From the NCBI GenBank assembly GCA_036346395.1, contig CM070606.1:16478915-16542914 (forward strand): DNA of 64,000 nt, in the 5' to 3' direction. The stretch's first letter is position 1, and the number at the start of each line of letters is the position of its first letter. Below, piece by piece: positions 46,266-57,500 of this stretch. The notes beneath the pieces were generated by a model. That model saw only the letters and a list, made by a program, of their open reading frames with translations. It ran no database searches and had not been told where the DNA came from. The DNA is from Hsuehochloa calcarea. Lineage: Eukaryota > Streptophyta > Magnoliopsida > Poales > Poaceae. The translations under genes and the position numbers were made by a program.

Positions 46266-48054
46266 GGGGGAGTTTGATCTTTTTCTTATCTTTCCTTGTT
46301 CTTTTGATCTTTTATTGTTCTTTTTCTGAACTCAGTGATCTTTTCGAACTTTTTAGGTTTTTAGGCTTTTTATTGCATCTCTTTGTATCATATTGCATTC
46401 ATATGAAAAATACAACAAGTGGTATGAAAAAAATTTTAAAAAAATGCATTGTAATATAAGATTTTCTGCTTATCTTTTAAAATTGATGAAGCTTTGCCTA
46501 TTACCCTTTGGAGCTTTTGTATTTCAATTCTTGCTCAATGTCATGTCTAGTTCTTTGACTTGCTAGAATTATCATGCTTTTACATGTGTAGCTAAGTCTT
46601 TGCCATATGAGCTAGAACTTTTTAAACAACTCAAATTAAGAAATTGCAATTTGTGGATGTTTTAGCGAGTTGCGCAATTAGTGCTCCTCTTGTGACATTG
46701 GCCCTGTCAGAATTGCTTTGTTAGCTCTTTGATCTAAAATTGACCATTACTTGAGCTTTTGTGTTCTTGAGATTCTAAAACTGCTCATGTGAAAAATGAA
46801 AATCAAGATTGTCTTATGCTTAAATTGTGCCAAACTATTCTTACGAGACTGCTTGTCAAATGACATGAACTTGGAGATAGGTTGATGAACCAGACGATCT
46901 CATGGGGACTGCTTGTCAGAAATGACATGAACCTCAAGATTTGTCGCCCTGGTAGAAGCTTAGAAAGAGTTTGTGGATGGCTCCTAGTCCAGGATCTTCT
47001 TTACTAAGATATACCTTTAATCAACTTTTGGTCGAAGCTTAGGATGAGTTTGTGGATGGCTCCTAGTCCAGGATCTTGTCACTAAGTTAGATCATTAGTC
47101 AACTCCAATATTCAATGCAAATGAGAAAAATGTTGACAAATGGGCGTTTACAAAATATTGAGCAAAATGATTCAATACGGGACTTGATTGACTCTTAATG
47201 TGGTCTTTGTTAGATTTTTGATCTCACTTTGACATTTTGACATGGCCAATTTCACTTTAGGATCCCTGTTGATGAACTTGCTGAATTTGAAGCGTTGCTT
47301 AAATTGATCAAATCTCATCGCTTTCTTTTGAGCCTTTGTGCTTAGCTTTGATATATATGTCTTACCATGATCTTGCTAGCACTGTCAGGCTTGATATGCA
47401 GTTTGTGCAATATTAGAGATACTAGCTTGTTCTTTTGGGTAATCTCCAAAGCTTCTTGTAATCAAAAATTGAAAAATACAAAAATTGAAGCCACTCCATT
47501 GCACTTCATGCATATTCCTCTTTATGCTTCTTCTGTTTCTGCTTCTTCCTTTATTCTATATTTTTTATCTCTGGATGAGAGGAAGGCGTGATTCCTTGAT
47601 GAATCCACTGTCAAAGGGGGAGAAGAGGTGTTAAATGAGAAGAGAAGTTGTTGGGGGAGAAGTTTGTACAAAGGGGAGAAACTGAAAATTTGAAATTTGA
47701 AGATCATAGTGAGGGGGAGTTCTTGAGTTGCATTCTTATTGTCTTATTGAATATTCTGAACTTGAATTGCATTCTTTTATCCTCACAATGATCATAGGTC
47801 AATTGAACAATTGTTCTTTCATATGGACCTCATGTGAGAATTTTGACCCTTTTCTGGAAATCAAAGTTTTTATGCTTTCTTTTGCCTTGTCACACATGCC
47901 TATACTATTCTGATACCAGCTTGGTCATGTTCATTGCTTTTTCTTGCTCATGGACCAAGTTGTGTCTTTGTGCGAAAACTGCGAGTAAACTCGTTTTCAA
48001 ACCTCTTACTTACATTGTCTGGATAATTGCCAATGTGTTCATCAAGGGGGAGAT
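46266..48054 (+). other. SIRE-a 3' spacer between pol and LTR
   Basis: 1.8 kb without a recognisable gene. It holds two copies of a ~79-bp repeat carrying TTGTGGATGGCTCCTAGTCC (46971 and 47050), two copies of ACTGCTTGTCA..ATGACATGAAC (near 46850 and 46910), and a series of GGGGAG purine tracts at 46265, 47613, 47651, 47671, 47711 and 48044. The last one, AAGGGGGAGAT, is the polypurine tract of the LTR. No env-like frame is visible. Confidence 0.75.
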
Positions 48055-48170
48055 TGTGGATTTCATGGGGATATGTTCCAGATCTTAGGATGATGTGACA
48101 ATTGGCAATGGCGTTTACGGTTTGTCGTTTCACGCGTTTTCGACAAAGTGTCAGGCTTACTGGACAGGGG

Positions 48171-48482
48171 CGGTCCGACCGGTCCTTGCACGGCGGTCCG
48201 ACCGGTCCCAAATCGGTTGGACCGGCCATATGGGGCGGTCGGACCGGCGGTGACCAAAGTGGTCAAAATGAGCTGGGCCAAAAATAGGTGTTGTAGGCAA
48301 GTAAGGGGATCCCAATGCACTTGGTCTCATAATTTTTGGAGTCTCCAGTAAGAAGTTCTATTGGTTTAAAGTTTCCAGAAGGTTTCGGAATTTGAGGGCT
48401 TGAATTTCGGCTAAGTCCCAAGGGGCGGTCCGACCGGCTCACAGGGAGCGGTCCGACCGGCTCACCTGGAGCGGTCGGACCG
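48171..48482 (+). repeat. Two upstream phased CGGTCCGACCG arrays in the SIRE-a 3' LTR
   Basis: Cluster one starts at 48171, 48194, 48214 and 48236 (spacing 23, 20, 22). Cluster two starts at 48426, 48449 and 48472 (23, 23). Some copies are the mirror form CGGTCGGACCG. These lie in U3 upstream of the TATA box; the third cluster is downstream of it. Confidence 0.95.
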
Positions 48483-49518
48483 GTATTCACTTGATCATCG
48501 GCCAACTTCGTGGCGATGCTGTTTTGTTAGGTCAAGTACATGGGTTCCATGGCATATGTTTTGCATGATGCATGTTTTGACTAACATGGGTCAAGTTGTG
48601 AAGAACTTGTTCCCGAATTCGTGTTTGCTTGTCTATGGTTGTGCAGGTTGCTTGGTGGTCAACGACGAGGAAGATCGGGACTAGACTTGGAGAGTTGAGG
48701 TCCAGAACGATTGACGATGCCGGGTGAGGTCAACGACTCAAGCGTGACACAAGATGGACAAGGGTGACCTATTGGCAAATCCATGACGCATGGTGAAGCG
48801 GTTTAGGTCAAAAGGTTAAAGACGGCGCTTTGCGAAGCGTGCGTGTGTGACCCGTTTGTTAGTGGGCCTTAACGGGAGCCCAAGAGAGTCAAACCCTAAG
48901 AGTTTTAGGCCTCCACTATAAATAGGAGGAGGTGGTGGCTGCACCCCTCTCTCTCTCGCCTTTTTATGGTTCAAAAACCCTAATTGTCTTTAGGGGAGTT
49001 GAGGTGGAGGCTAGGGCTCTTGATGGTTTGTGGTGAATTTCGTGATCCTTGATTGTCTCATCGATCCATGATGGTGTGGATGTAATCCAAAGATCAATCA
49101 CGAAATCAATCTATGCAAGGTTTGCTTGAGATAAGTCTCTTTTCGTTCTTGCTTTCAATTTCGTGTTTTTAGGGCTTTCTTTGATCCGCGAGTTTGTGAT
49201 TGAGTCTTTCACGTGAATTAGCTTGCTGTGATATGTGTGAATCTATCTAGCATCATCTTGATCATCAATCTCTCACGAACAAGCTTTAGGATCAAGTTTT
49301 CGTTCTTGCCCGGTTTTAGACCTTCTGTTAATCAATTGACAATTGCTCAAGATCGTTCCAAGAATTATCATAATATTCGATTGGAATAGGTCCTCAATAG
49401 CATAGAGAAGGTGTGTGCAAAGTTTTGTGAAGTTTGGAGTTGAGAATCAAAAGTTAGACCTAATTGCATCTTCGTCATCGGGCTGATTTTACTGTTTCAG
49501 ATCGGTTCTGTAGACTGC

Positions 49519-49636
49519 CGGTCCGACCGCCCGTCACCACCGGTCCGACCGATTTCGGAGCGGTCCGACCGCCAGTATAACAGCGGTCCGACCGCCCGGC
49601 AATCGGTCCGAACGGTTCAGTACAGAGGTCAGACCG
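49519..49636 (+). repeat. Downstream phased CGGTCCGACCG array in the SIRE-a 3' LTR
   Basis: Motifs start at 49519, 49541, 49561, 49584, 49604 and 49626, spaced 22, 20, 23, 20 and 22 bp, the same as in the 5' LTR. One copy has a substitution (CGGTCCGAACG). Confidence 0.95.
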
Positions 49637-49852
49637 CCAGTACTTGTGTTGCTTTGATTCTTGCTGATTATTGTCACATTGCTTAGGGGTTTAATTGGAT
49701 TCAATACTAGTCTTCCGCTGTACTGGTATATTGATCTTCATAGCTTTCTAATAGCTACTGGAGTGAAATTGTATTGAGTTCATAATTTGTGAAAAAGTGA
49801 GCGTGCTCCTATTCACCCCCCCCCCCCCTCTAGTCGCCTTTACGGTCCAACA

Positions 49853-51849
49853 AGTGTACACAGTCACAAAAATGTTATCACAAACATATCCAGCGTGTTT
49901 ATTTAATAAGCATAGAGTTTATTACAAGCTGGCGGAGGCCAAATAAAACATTAAGCGGAAGCAAAATATAATGGTAAGCCACACGATATGCCACAGTAAT
50001 AAATGCGGAGGTCATTGCCTAATCGCCTTGCTCCTCACCTTCCGGATAGCAGTCTTCTCCTGAATAATAATATTCAGCAAGAGTGAGCACTACAACTGTG
50101 CTCGCAAATTACACCCAATACAGAATTTAGAATGCATGCATAAGTTTATCAAAGGAGGGTTATAGGGTTTATTTGCGTAAATCAGCCTTTTTGGTTTAAA
50201 TATTTATACTAAGTTTCAAGGCATATTTTTATTCCATAGCTAAAATCAAATTTGAAGTTCATCATTTTATAGTGGATAACCTCCATATGAAACATGGTGA
50301 AGGATACCCTCCTATCACAAGGCTACCCGCCCAATTTTACCACAAGGATTAACCATCCTCAAATCATGTCCAAAGTTATTTTAAAACCAAAAACAAATCT
50401 AACTTAGAGTGGCTTTGCTCAGCATGTCCATAACCGTGGACACGGCTATTCGAATAGATTTACACTCTGCAGAGGGGTACAACTTTACCCACACGAGATA
50501 ATTTGCAGTTATGTCGGCCAATACACGCTTCCTTAGGCGTGTGATCGGGCAATTATCACAAGGCGTTTCCAATGCTTTACCTCAATACCAATATGCCCAC
50601 TAAGGTTTCATTTCCATTAGGCTAACCACCTGCCGGAAACCCCCTCTTGCGCCAAGTGGGAATAAAGTCTAACCGACACCCATACAACAAAAATGGCATA
50701 AACAATAATGAGGTAAGACAAATTATTAAGCCTGGTTCTGCCCATACAGAACATGTGGTAGTACGGTGGAGCTTTTGCAAGATGCGGCTCAAAGACCGGT
50801 CCTTAACCTACTTGGGCAACTTTAAATAAAACCACGGGTCTCGGTCCTAACTGAGACGAGCCTGCATAAACCTCGCACTCCACTAACGGTCCATGTTTGC
50901 CCAAGTACAAACTATTTTCTTTTATTTTTTTATAATTTTCAAAGATATTTGCAAAAGTCCACCATGACAAAGCAATGTCATAGGCTTTTTATCAATTTAT
51001 GAAGTTTTGGCTAAATTTTCCCAAGATCAAATATTTCATGGTCTAAGCATTTGCTAAGCATATATTTATTTTTAAATTCATTTGACTAAGGTTACAAGGA
51101 ATTGATAATACAACAATCAAATTTGGCTATACAAAGGAATTGGAATAATTAAATATTTAAAACAGGAATTTAAAATAATTAAATACAATTATGCATGCAA
51201 TAATAATTTAAAATAGAAATTAAATAATTTTAAATATTGGGGGCAAAATGGTCAATGGTGTAACTTGCCTTGTTCAAAATCTTGGTATTCTACTTCTTCA
51301 ATAGGGTAAAGCTCTCCGGAGTCGTCAAAATCAATACGCGAGAATAATCCAAATTCAAACAGGATTCAAAAGAACTCAAATAAAATCAAATGAAAATACA
51401 AATTAACTCTAAATTAAATAATTTTTCTTTAGTTAGCTAGATCTTGATTTTATACAAATTTAGAAATTTGAATCACCTAAATCGGAGTTTGTATGAAGAA
51501 ATACGAGCTCCTGGAAGTTTAAAACCTAAATTAAATCCTAAAATCAGAATTTCCGAATTCCCGAATTAAATTTCTAAAGAAAAATCCAATTATTGCGCAA
51601 GCATGCGTCGTGATCGCTCACAGAGACTGACATGTGGGCCCGAACAAAGATGGATCGAGTCCACAATGAGCGCAAGTCCACTGTGGACTCGAGCACGCAA
51701 TAAAGGAGAAGAGGCGGTAGTTGCATGGCCACGCTATCTTGTTGGCAGCCACGCCGGGCACCGACTTGGCTGCCACGCACGCGAAAACGATGAGGTGGCG
51801 CTGAGGTGGCTGACCACGTCGGCGCCGGAGAGGGGAAGCGCTCGGGTTC
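49853..51849 (-). repeat. 3' LTR of Tekay-B, first part
   Basis: It starts AGTGTACACAGTCAC, corresponding to about 62672 in the right LTR, so the first ~66 bp of the LTR are absent and SIRE-a abuts. It otherwise follows the right LTR closely up to the solo LTR insertion at 51850. It includes AT-rich sequence 50900-51560 and the start of the GC-rich part. Confidence 0.85.
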
Positions 51850-52439
51850 TGTAACATCCCAAATTGGGTTTGTGTTTCAAATGTAATAAAAATGAGGATA
51901 AATTAAAACTTTTGTTGCCTCATGTGTTGTTACAGTGTTTGAAACCTCTTTCCTTTTTATTGGTGGAAATTAAAACTCAAAATTTCCCCAATTAAATTCA
52001 AGTCATAAATCTCCTCAATGAAAATCTGGTGCCCAACCTCTCAAAATAATTTTCATTGGACCTAGGAGAGATGTTTAACACCTCAGAATTATTTCATAAT
52101 TTTCAGAAATTATTTGATAATTTTTGAGGCAAGTCAAACATTAGTCAAACTCCTAAAATAGCCTTCTGGAATTTTTAGAGAAAAATTAAGTGCATAAAAG
52201 TCTCTGAAAATTTTATATAAGGTTCCTCCCACTGTTAGAAATCTTCAGTTAAAATTTCATAAATTTTGGAGTTTGTTTGCTACCCCAAATAATTCCTCCA
52301 AAAAAATAAGTTATTCAAATTCAAACCCTAACCGGTTTTCACTGTTCCTCGGGTTCGGATCAGACTCGGGCTCGAGCCACTTGATTTGGTTCAGTCAACT
52401 AAACGCACCGGCTCGGTCGTTCGGGCGCGAGTGTTGTGA

Positions 52440-52690
52440 GTCGTTGGATCGGCATCAAACGGCCCACGATCGCGTGAACGTTCGGACTATCCGAGCGCGC
52501 TGATCCATTTGAACCGTTGGATTCTAAATCAACGGCTCGCGATCGCGTGAACGTTCGGACCGTCCGAACGCCTCGCGCAACGTGAACCGTAGGATCCAAA
52601 TCAACGGTCCAGGATTAAGTGAGCGTTCGAATCGTTATAAGCCCCCTCGTTCGATTTGAACCGTTCGATCTCAATCCGACGGCCGCCGTC
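52440..52690 (+). repeat. 73-bp tandem units with GAACGTTCGGACCGTCCGAA palindrome, cluster 1
   Basis: GAACGTTCGG-type words start at 52476, 52549 and 52621 (spacing 73 and 72). Each is paired with a GAACCGTTGGAT..AAATCAACGG half, and the best copy is a near-perfect palindrome. A second cluster is at 53520-53720. Confidence 0.85.
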
Positions 52691-53519
52691 GTCTTCCTCC
52701 GTTCGCGCGCGCTCGGCCGAGTCAACAGCGGTGGCGTGCACAGTACACTTCGGCAGAGCCCAGTCGCGTCTCCTTTAGGCCAACGGCTTTTCCGCATTTA
52801 ATGCTCCCGTCCGGTCGCCTCCATAGTCGTGGTCTCCACTGCTTTCACTGCCCGTCGCCGCTCGGCCTACCCTAGTACCGTGCTTCATCATTTTCTTGCC
52901 GTTGCTCTCTTGCTCCTTCGGCTATAAAACTCCTCCAGAGGCTTCCTTAGCATTCTTTGAACACCTTTGAGCTTCAGCATCATTTCTAGTGCACTGAGTG
53001 AGCTCCTTGATGAAATATTGCTCTCGGCCGCCATTGTTGAAGCTTCAAGTTCTTCGGTGAAAGTGGTGCTCCGGCCTTTCTTACTCAAATTCCTCGCTGC
53101 CTTAGCTTCCCCTCCTCTCTGTGAGCAATAGCCCTCACTCAATTTGTCGTTTGCTTGCAGAGAGCAGATTAATTGCGGATTTCCCCTTTTCGGCCAAAGT
53201 CCCCATTCTTCTTCGTTAGAGCCGAATCAACCCTTCTCTCGTATGTTCTCCGCCTCGGGTAACTTCTTATTAGTCCCTAGTTGCTTGGCACCCGCTTCCT
53301 TGAACCGCACCGAGCTCATTTGGCGTTTTCGTTTCGGTCATTTTGAGTCATCTCTGTCATCTCCGGCTTGCCGGCGTTCTAGACCGCCGCAGCCAAAGTT
53401 GTTGGTTCCTTGGGTGCGCAGGTTTATTAGGAACCCATTTTGGGCCTTTACTCGCACCGCCGTGACCAGAGTCGCTGGCGGTGAGCCTCGCTTCACCGCC
53501 GTTTTGTCGGACGAAAACC

Positions 53520-53720
53520 AGGAGCGAGTTTTGAACGTGAATCGATGTGGACCGTCGCTCCTTAGATCAACGGTCCAGATCTGAATGAACGTTCGGACCG
53601 TCCGAACGGTTCGATCCGCGTGGACCATTGGATCGAAGATCAACGGTTCACGTACGTGTGAACGTTCGGACCGCCGAACATCCTTGGCATCTGGTTCGTT
53701 CATCCTTCATCCAACGGTCG
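53520..53720 (+). repeat. 73-bp tandem units, cluster 2, in the solo LTR
   Basis: GAACGTTCGGACC starts at 53587 and 53660, again 73 bp apart, with GATCAACGGTCCAGATC-type partners. It is about 0.9 kb from cluster 1. Confidence 0.85.
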
Positions 53721-56151
53721 GTGCTTAGGGTTGGCGCGTTCGCTCTGTGTCGCACGCGTGTGGGCTGTTGGATCGCTGATCTTCGCCCATGATCTTCCAC
53801 GCCGCTTATCCGGGTTATATTTCTCGGGTAGAGTTATTTATCAACTGAAAAATAGTTTTATCTTCCAAAATTCATAAGTATTTTTCTGTAGCTTCAAAAA
53901 TGATAAAACCAGTGCCCTTATTTTTCATTCTTAGTAAACTTATTTCCAGTATAGGTTGCTCATTTATCTCGGTAGCAGAAAAGATTTATTTTGAAAGTAA
54001 GCATTAAACTGATTATCTTTGCAACAGAAAAATAGTGAATCTTAGAAAACTCATAACTAATTATTGCAAGCTCCAAATGAGATGAATCCTGTGGGGCTGT
54101 TCATCTTATAAGATGCTTGATTTATCATAAAAGTTTCAGTAGCTGTATCATTCTAGAAAATTTCGCTAAAATCATTGCTTAGGTGAATAGTGCTGTTTTT
54201 CATTTTTCTGGCCGACTGAAAATGTTTTGGCCATAACTTTTGCATTGAGAATCCAAATCAATTGGTTCTTGTTGCTTTAGTTCATAAAAATTATGTTCTT
54301 TCTACTGTAAAAATTTGAGAACTTTTTGCTGAGTTTTGCTGTTGCATCTTTCGATGTTTCTCGCCTTATTGGTTCTTGTTGGTTCTTTCGATAGGTTGCG
54401 ACAATATTGTTAATATCGAGAGTGATCCTCTGCAGCAAAACAAATGAGCTTCAGCAAGGCAAGATATTTGATCATAAATGTCCCATTACCTTCAAAGTCT
54501 AATATCTTGTTTACAAATTATATGTATGCATTGCTTTTGTGTCCAAGTATTTTTGTCCTGCTTAGAGGTAGCTATTCCTAATGCATTGTTGCCATTAAAA
54601 TGTTATCCTCACCACAACCATAAGCTATTATCATCATTTGGTGAATTAGAGCCCGTTATTTAATTATGCTCTTTTACTTGTTTTTGCGATGTCATGCTTA
54701 GAAATGCTTAGCTACCGGTAGAATTGGGCGGTTATCGACTTAGTCGATGACCTTGATCACACAAATCATTTTGTTTATTTTGGTTCAGCACCTTATGCTT
54801 TTGTTTTGTAAAACCGAAAATGAAACAAAATGATTTGACTTGGGCACAATGGCATGTTGGTGTGATTGTTGGGTGTGACAAGGAAGGTGCCCAGTCCCTA
54901 AGGACCGAAAATGTTGCTTGCCCATCGATCCAAGTACTTTTGCGTACTAACCACATGAGGGTTATATGGGACCCCTCTTGACCTAGTACTTTGGAGTGTG
55001 TTATCTCAGAGTCGCAGGAGGAGCGTTGTGTGTGTTGTGTGAAAAGGAATTGTGTTCTTGTGTTTGGGTGTGCGGTGGTGGAGTTTCCGGATGGACTCTC
55101 CACCTCGAGGGGCGCAGCTTGTCCGAGGCTTTACCCGTGAGGGGTAGTTGTCCGAGGTCGGGCCACGACCCGACACAACGTATGGGTTTCTATCCATACA
55201 GGCGACTCGAAGTTAACACATAATATTGGAAAAGTCTCGTAGGACTTAGCCGTGCTTAAGCATACCTAAGGAAGTGTGCTTAATCATGTGGCAAAAAGGC
55301 GGTCTCGACATGTGGGTAAGTTGGTACACCTACGCAGGATAAATCTATTCAATAGCCTCGTCCTAGGTTGTGGACACGCTTGGTGATTTCACGCAAGATC
55401 TAGACTTCAACAACTGCTTTTGTTTTAAAATTAAAACTTGACATGGTTGGCATGAGTGGGTAATTCATGCTATTGTGGTGGCTATTGGGTTAGCCACTTC
55501 GTGACTGCTTTTATTGATGTTGATACTTGATTACTACTGCTTTTATCAAATAAAATCAGATTGCAAAATTGCCTTCAATCTATTACATTATTGCAAATAA
55601 ACCTTGCTTTATGCTTACAAACTTGAGTCCTATCCTGCTCCACTTAAATAAGCTTGCATATAGTTATTGTATAGATCTGTTATCATTCTTATATATCTTG
55701 CGAGTACATTCAAAGTACTCACCCGACTTTTTGTTGGTTTGCTTTTGTTTGCAGAGGAAGGAGGTGAGCCCCAAGGGCTTCACTGTGAGATGTCTTGCGG
55801 TTCGACGGCTAGTCATGCACAGTCGGTTGCCTTGTGGGTAAAAGGCACACCGTTGGGCTCTTTGTTTATCGCCATCTTATGGCACTTTTTGCTTCCACTG
55901 CTCGTAATATTTATCTGTTGGCCGGTTGGCCTCTTTGTTGTAATTACTCTTGAATATTATTATGTATGTCTTTATTTTGTTCGTGCTTTCGGTTCTATGT
56001 GATTGAATGGAATTGATGCATGAACTTTTGTGAGAGGGTGTATCTGCACTGGGAAGTATACATTCTCGGCGCCACGAAGTTATTATGCTTATGATGATAG
56101 GGTCAAGTGGTGACTAATCATTATAAGCTTAATAATCCCGGGGGCGTCACA

Positions 56152-57245
56152 GGTTCCACTGGTACCGGCGAACGGCGGCGCGGCGAGCTCCGGTGAGGTG
56201 CGCAAAAGATAGAGGGGAGGACGCTGGTTCGAGGGCTCTACCTGGCGACGGCGAGGCGAGGTCGGAAGGTTGTCGGCGATGTGAAGAAGCGGCGGCGTGC
56301 TTCGGTCGACGGCGGCGAAGGGGCTCCGGGGATCTTCAGGCAACGTGGAGAGGCGCACGAGGATCGCGGCGATGCACTGAAGTTGATGGTGGCGGACCCG
56401 GTGGTGGAGAGGCACTGGAGGCGGCGCTAGGGCGGCGGAGGAGCTACGGCCACCGAGGGGGAAAACTCCAATTGCCGACGAGAGAGAGCGAGCGAGGTTA
56501 CGGGAGTAGGTGGAATGGAATGCGGGAGAGAATGCGCAGCCGGGAGCGGCTTTTATAGGGGCGAAGGAGGCCGGGAGGCGGAGGTCGCGGGCGGCAGTAA
56601 TGGCGGCGGCGAGAGAGGTGGGGGCGTTACCGGGCGAAATGAAGGGGGGTAAAGCCGGGAATGAACGCGGCGGTAACGGGCGACTTGAACGCGCGCAAAT
56701 GCGGGAGTAAAGAGGGAGGGAATCACGGAGAAGACGGAGCTCCGAGGCGCGGTAATGGCGGCGAGAGCGACGGGCGTCTTGAAGAAAGCGGGGGGAGGAA
56801 GAAGACGCGGTGGGGCCCACATCCTACGAGACAGAAAAGGAGAGAGCGCGGGATGGGTTGATGTGGGCCGTCCGATTTCGATCGGACGGCCCGCGTTACT
56901 CGCGCACGGGAAGAAATGGGTCGAGATGCGCATGATCTTTGGGCTGCGCCCAAGATCTTTATTACAAATGGATTTTTAAAACTTTTTCAATTGATTTAAT
57001 TCCAAAATTCAAATAGTCTTTAGAAAATAGTATATGAAGTCCAAAAATTTTGAGAAAATTCACAGAAATTCTATGAGGCATTCTGGATTTAAATAAAATA
57101 ATTCCAACTTTTAGTTGGTAATAGATTTTGCACATAAATTATTTTAGCTTTAAGATACTTTAGGAAAAGTTTTAAAATTTCGGAAAATCCACAAAATTAT
57201 TAAAGTCTTATTTTCAATCAAATTGAAATTTTGGGTATTATTACA
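56152..57245 (-). repeat. 3' LTR of Tekay-B, second part
   Basis: It resumes with GGTTCCACTGGTACCGG after the solo LTR and ends GGGTATTATTACA at 57245. TATA word CCTATAAAAG on the minus strand at about 56551-56559. A perfect 12-bp inverted repeat with TTCG loop is at 56865-56892. Together with 49853-51849 the LTR is about 3.1 kb. Frames of 100-243 codons here are GC-composition artefacts. Confidence 0.85.
56865..56892. repeat. Perfect inverted repeat in the Tekay-B LTR U3
   Basis: GGGCCGTCCGAT and ATCGGACGGCCC are exact reverse complements, separated by TTCG. On the element strand it lies about 300 bp upstream of the TATA word. Tekay-A has a 10-bp version at 27460-27482 and a damaged one near 35850. 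Confidence 0.9.
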
Positions 57246-57259
57246 AACCTACCCTTAAA
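57246..57259 (-). other. Polypurine tract of Tekay-B
   Basis: The minus strand reads TTTAAGGGTAGGTT directly before the LTR start TGTAATAATACCC. It primes plus-strand DNA synthesis and supports the LTR boundary at 57245. Confidence 0.7.
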
Positions 57260-57500
57260 GGGAATCTCGACCAGAGATTCGATGGGTTAGCAAAAGGTAG
57301 GGATACTCGGCTCTCAAAACTTCTTCTCGCTCCCAGGTAGCTTCTTCTTCCGAATGATTGCTCCACTGAACCTTACAAGAATGAATGACTTTGCTTCTGG
57401 TGACACGTTCTGCCACATCGAGAATCTTGATTGGTTGTTCCACATAGGTGAGATCTTCCCAAGATCGATACTCTCAGCTGTTTCTTCCGTTGGTACCACG
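57255..57500 (-). CDS. Tekay-B chromodomain, C-terminal end of pol
   Basis: The minus-strand 62-codon frame 57255-57443 reads EQPIKILDVAERVTRSKVIH, KVQWSNHSEEEATWEREEV and LRAEYPYL, then stops. This is the chromodomain of the Tekay/Del branch of plant chromoviruses, with the W..H..E-E-TWE core. Such domains are proposed to read histone marks and direct insertion. Tekay-A has a damaged counterpart near 27900-28030. The domain is fused to integrase; the true protein begins far upstream. Confidence 0.85.

Larger units (their letters stand above)
48055..49852 (+). repeat. 3' LTR of SIRE-a
   Basis: 1798 bp, TGTGGATTTCATGG...GGTCCAACA. TATAAATA at 48917-48924. Three phased motif arrays lie at 48171-48246, 48426-48482 and 49519-49636. 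A run of 13 C at 49816-49828 is 5 C in the 5' LTR. It is almost identical to the retained part of the 5' LTR; visible changes lie mostly at CTG/CAG. Confidence 0.9.
51850..56151 (+). repeat. 4.3 kb solo LTR of a Gypsy-type element with intact target duplication
   Basis: It starts TGTAACATCCC and ends GGGGGCGTCACA, flanked on both sides by GGTTC (51845-51849 and 56152-56156). Removing it and one GGTTC restores a continuous Tekay LTR that matches Tekay-A near 26740. There is no primer site, gag or pol, so this is one LTR left by LTR-LTR recombination. Block 55245-55400 resembles other Gypsy LTRs of the window. TTTGTTTGCAG near 55755 resembles a splice acceptor. Frames up to 146 codons lack domains. 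Confidence 0.85.

Noticed and set aside
47367..48088. Possible env-like gene in the SIRE-a spacer
   Set aside because: The frames are under 85 codons and overlap purine tracts. There is no signal peptide, and the membrane-like stretches come from T-rich sequence. The SIRE-b spacer has no matching frame.
53144..53703. 146- and 121-codon frames that could look like a host gene
   Set aside because: They are inside the solo LTR and overlap the 73-bp repeat units on both strands. No domain or plausible start context is seen.
55755..55800. Intron acceptor suggesting a spliced host gene
   Set aside because: TTTGTTTGCAG fits an acceptor, but no donor, coding exon or conservation supports a host gene. 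It may be a minor feature of the LTR leader.
55569..56002. Hydrophobic frames resembling a membrane protein
   Set aside because: They are within the solo LTR near its 3' end. The sequence is T-rich and the two overlapping frames are in different phases with no family match.
56089..56820. A 243-codon minus-strand frame
   Set aside because: It lies in GC-rich LTR sequence with few stop codons by composition. It runs across the TATA word, the presumed R region and the solo LTR border. The protein is low complexity and not shared with Tekay-A.
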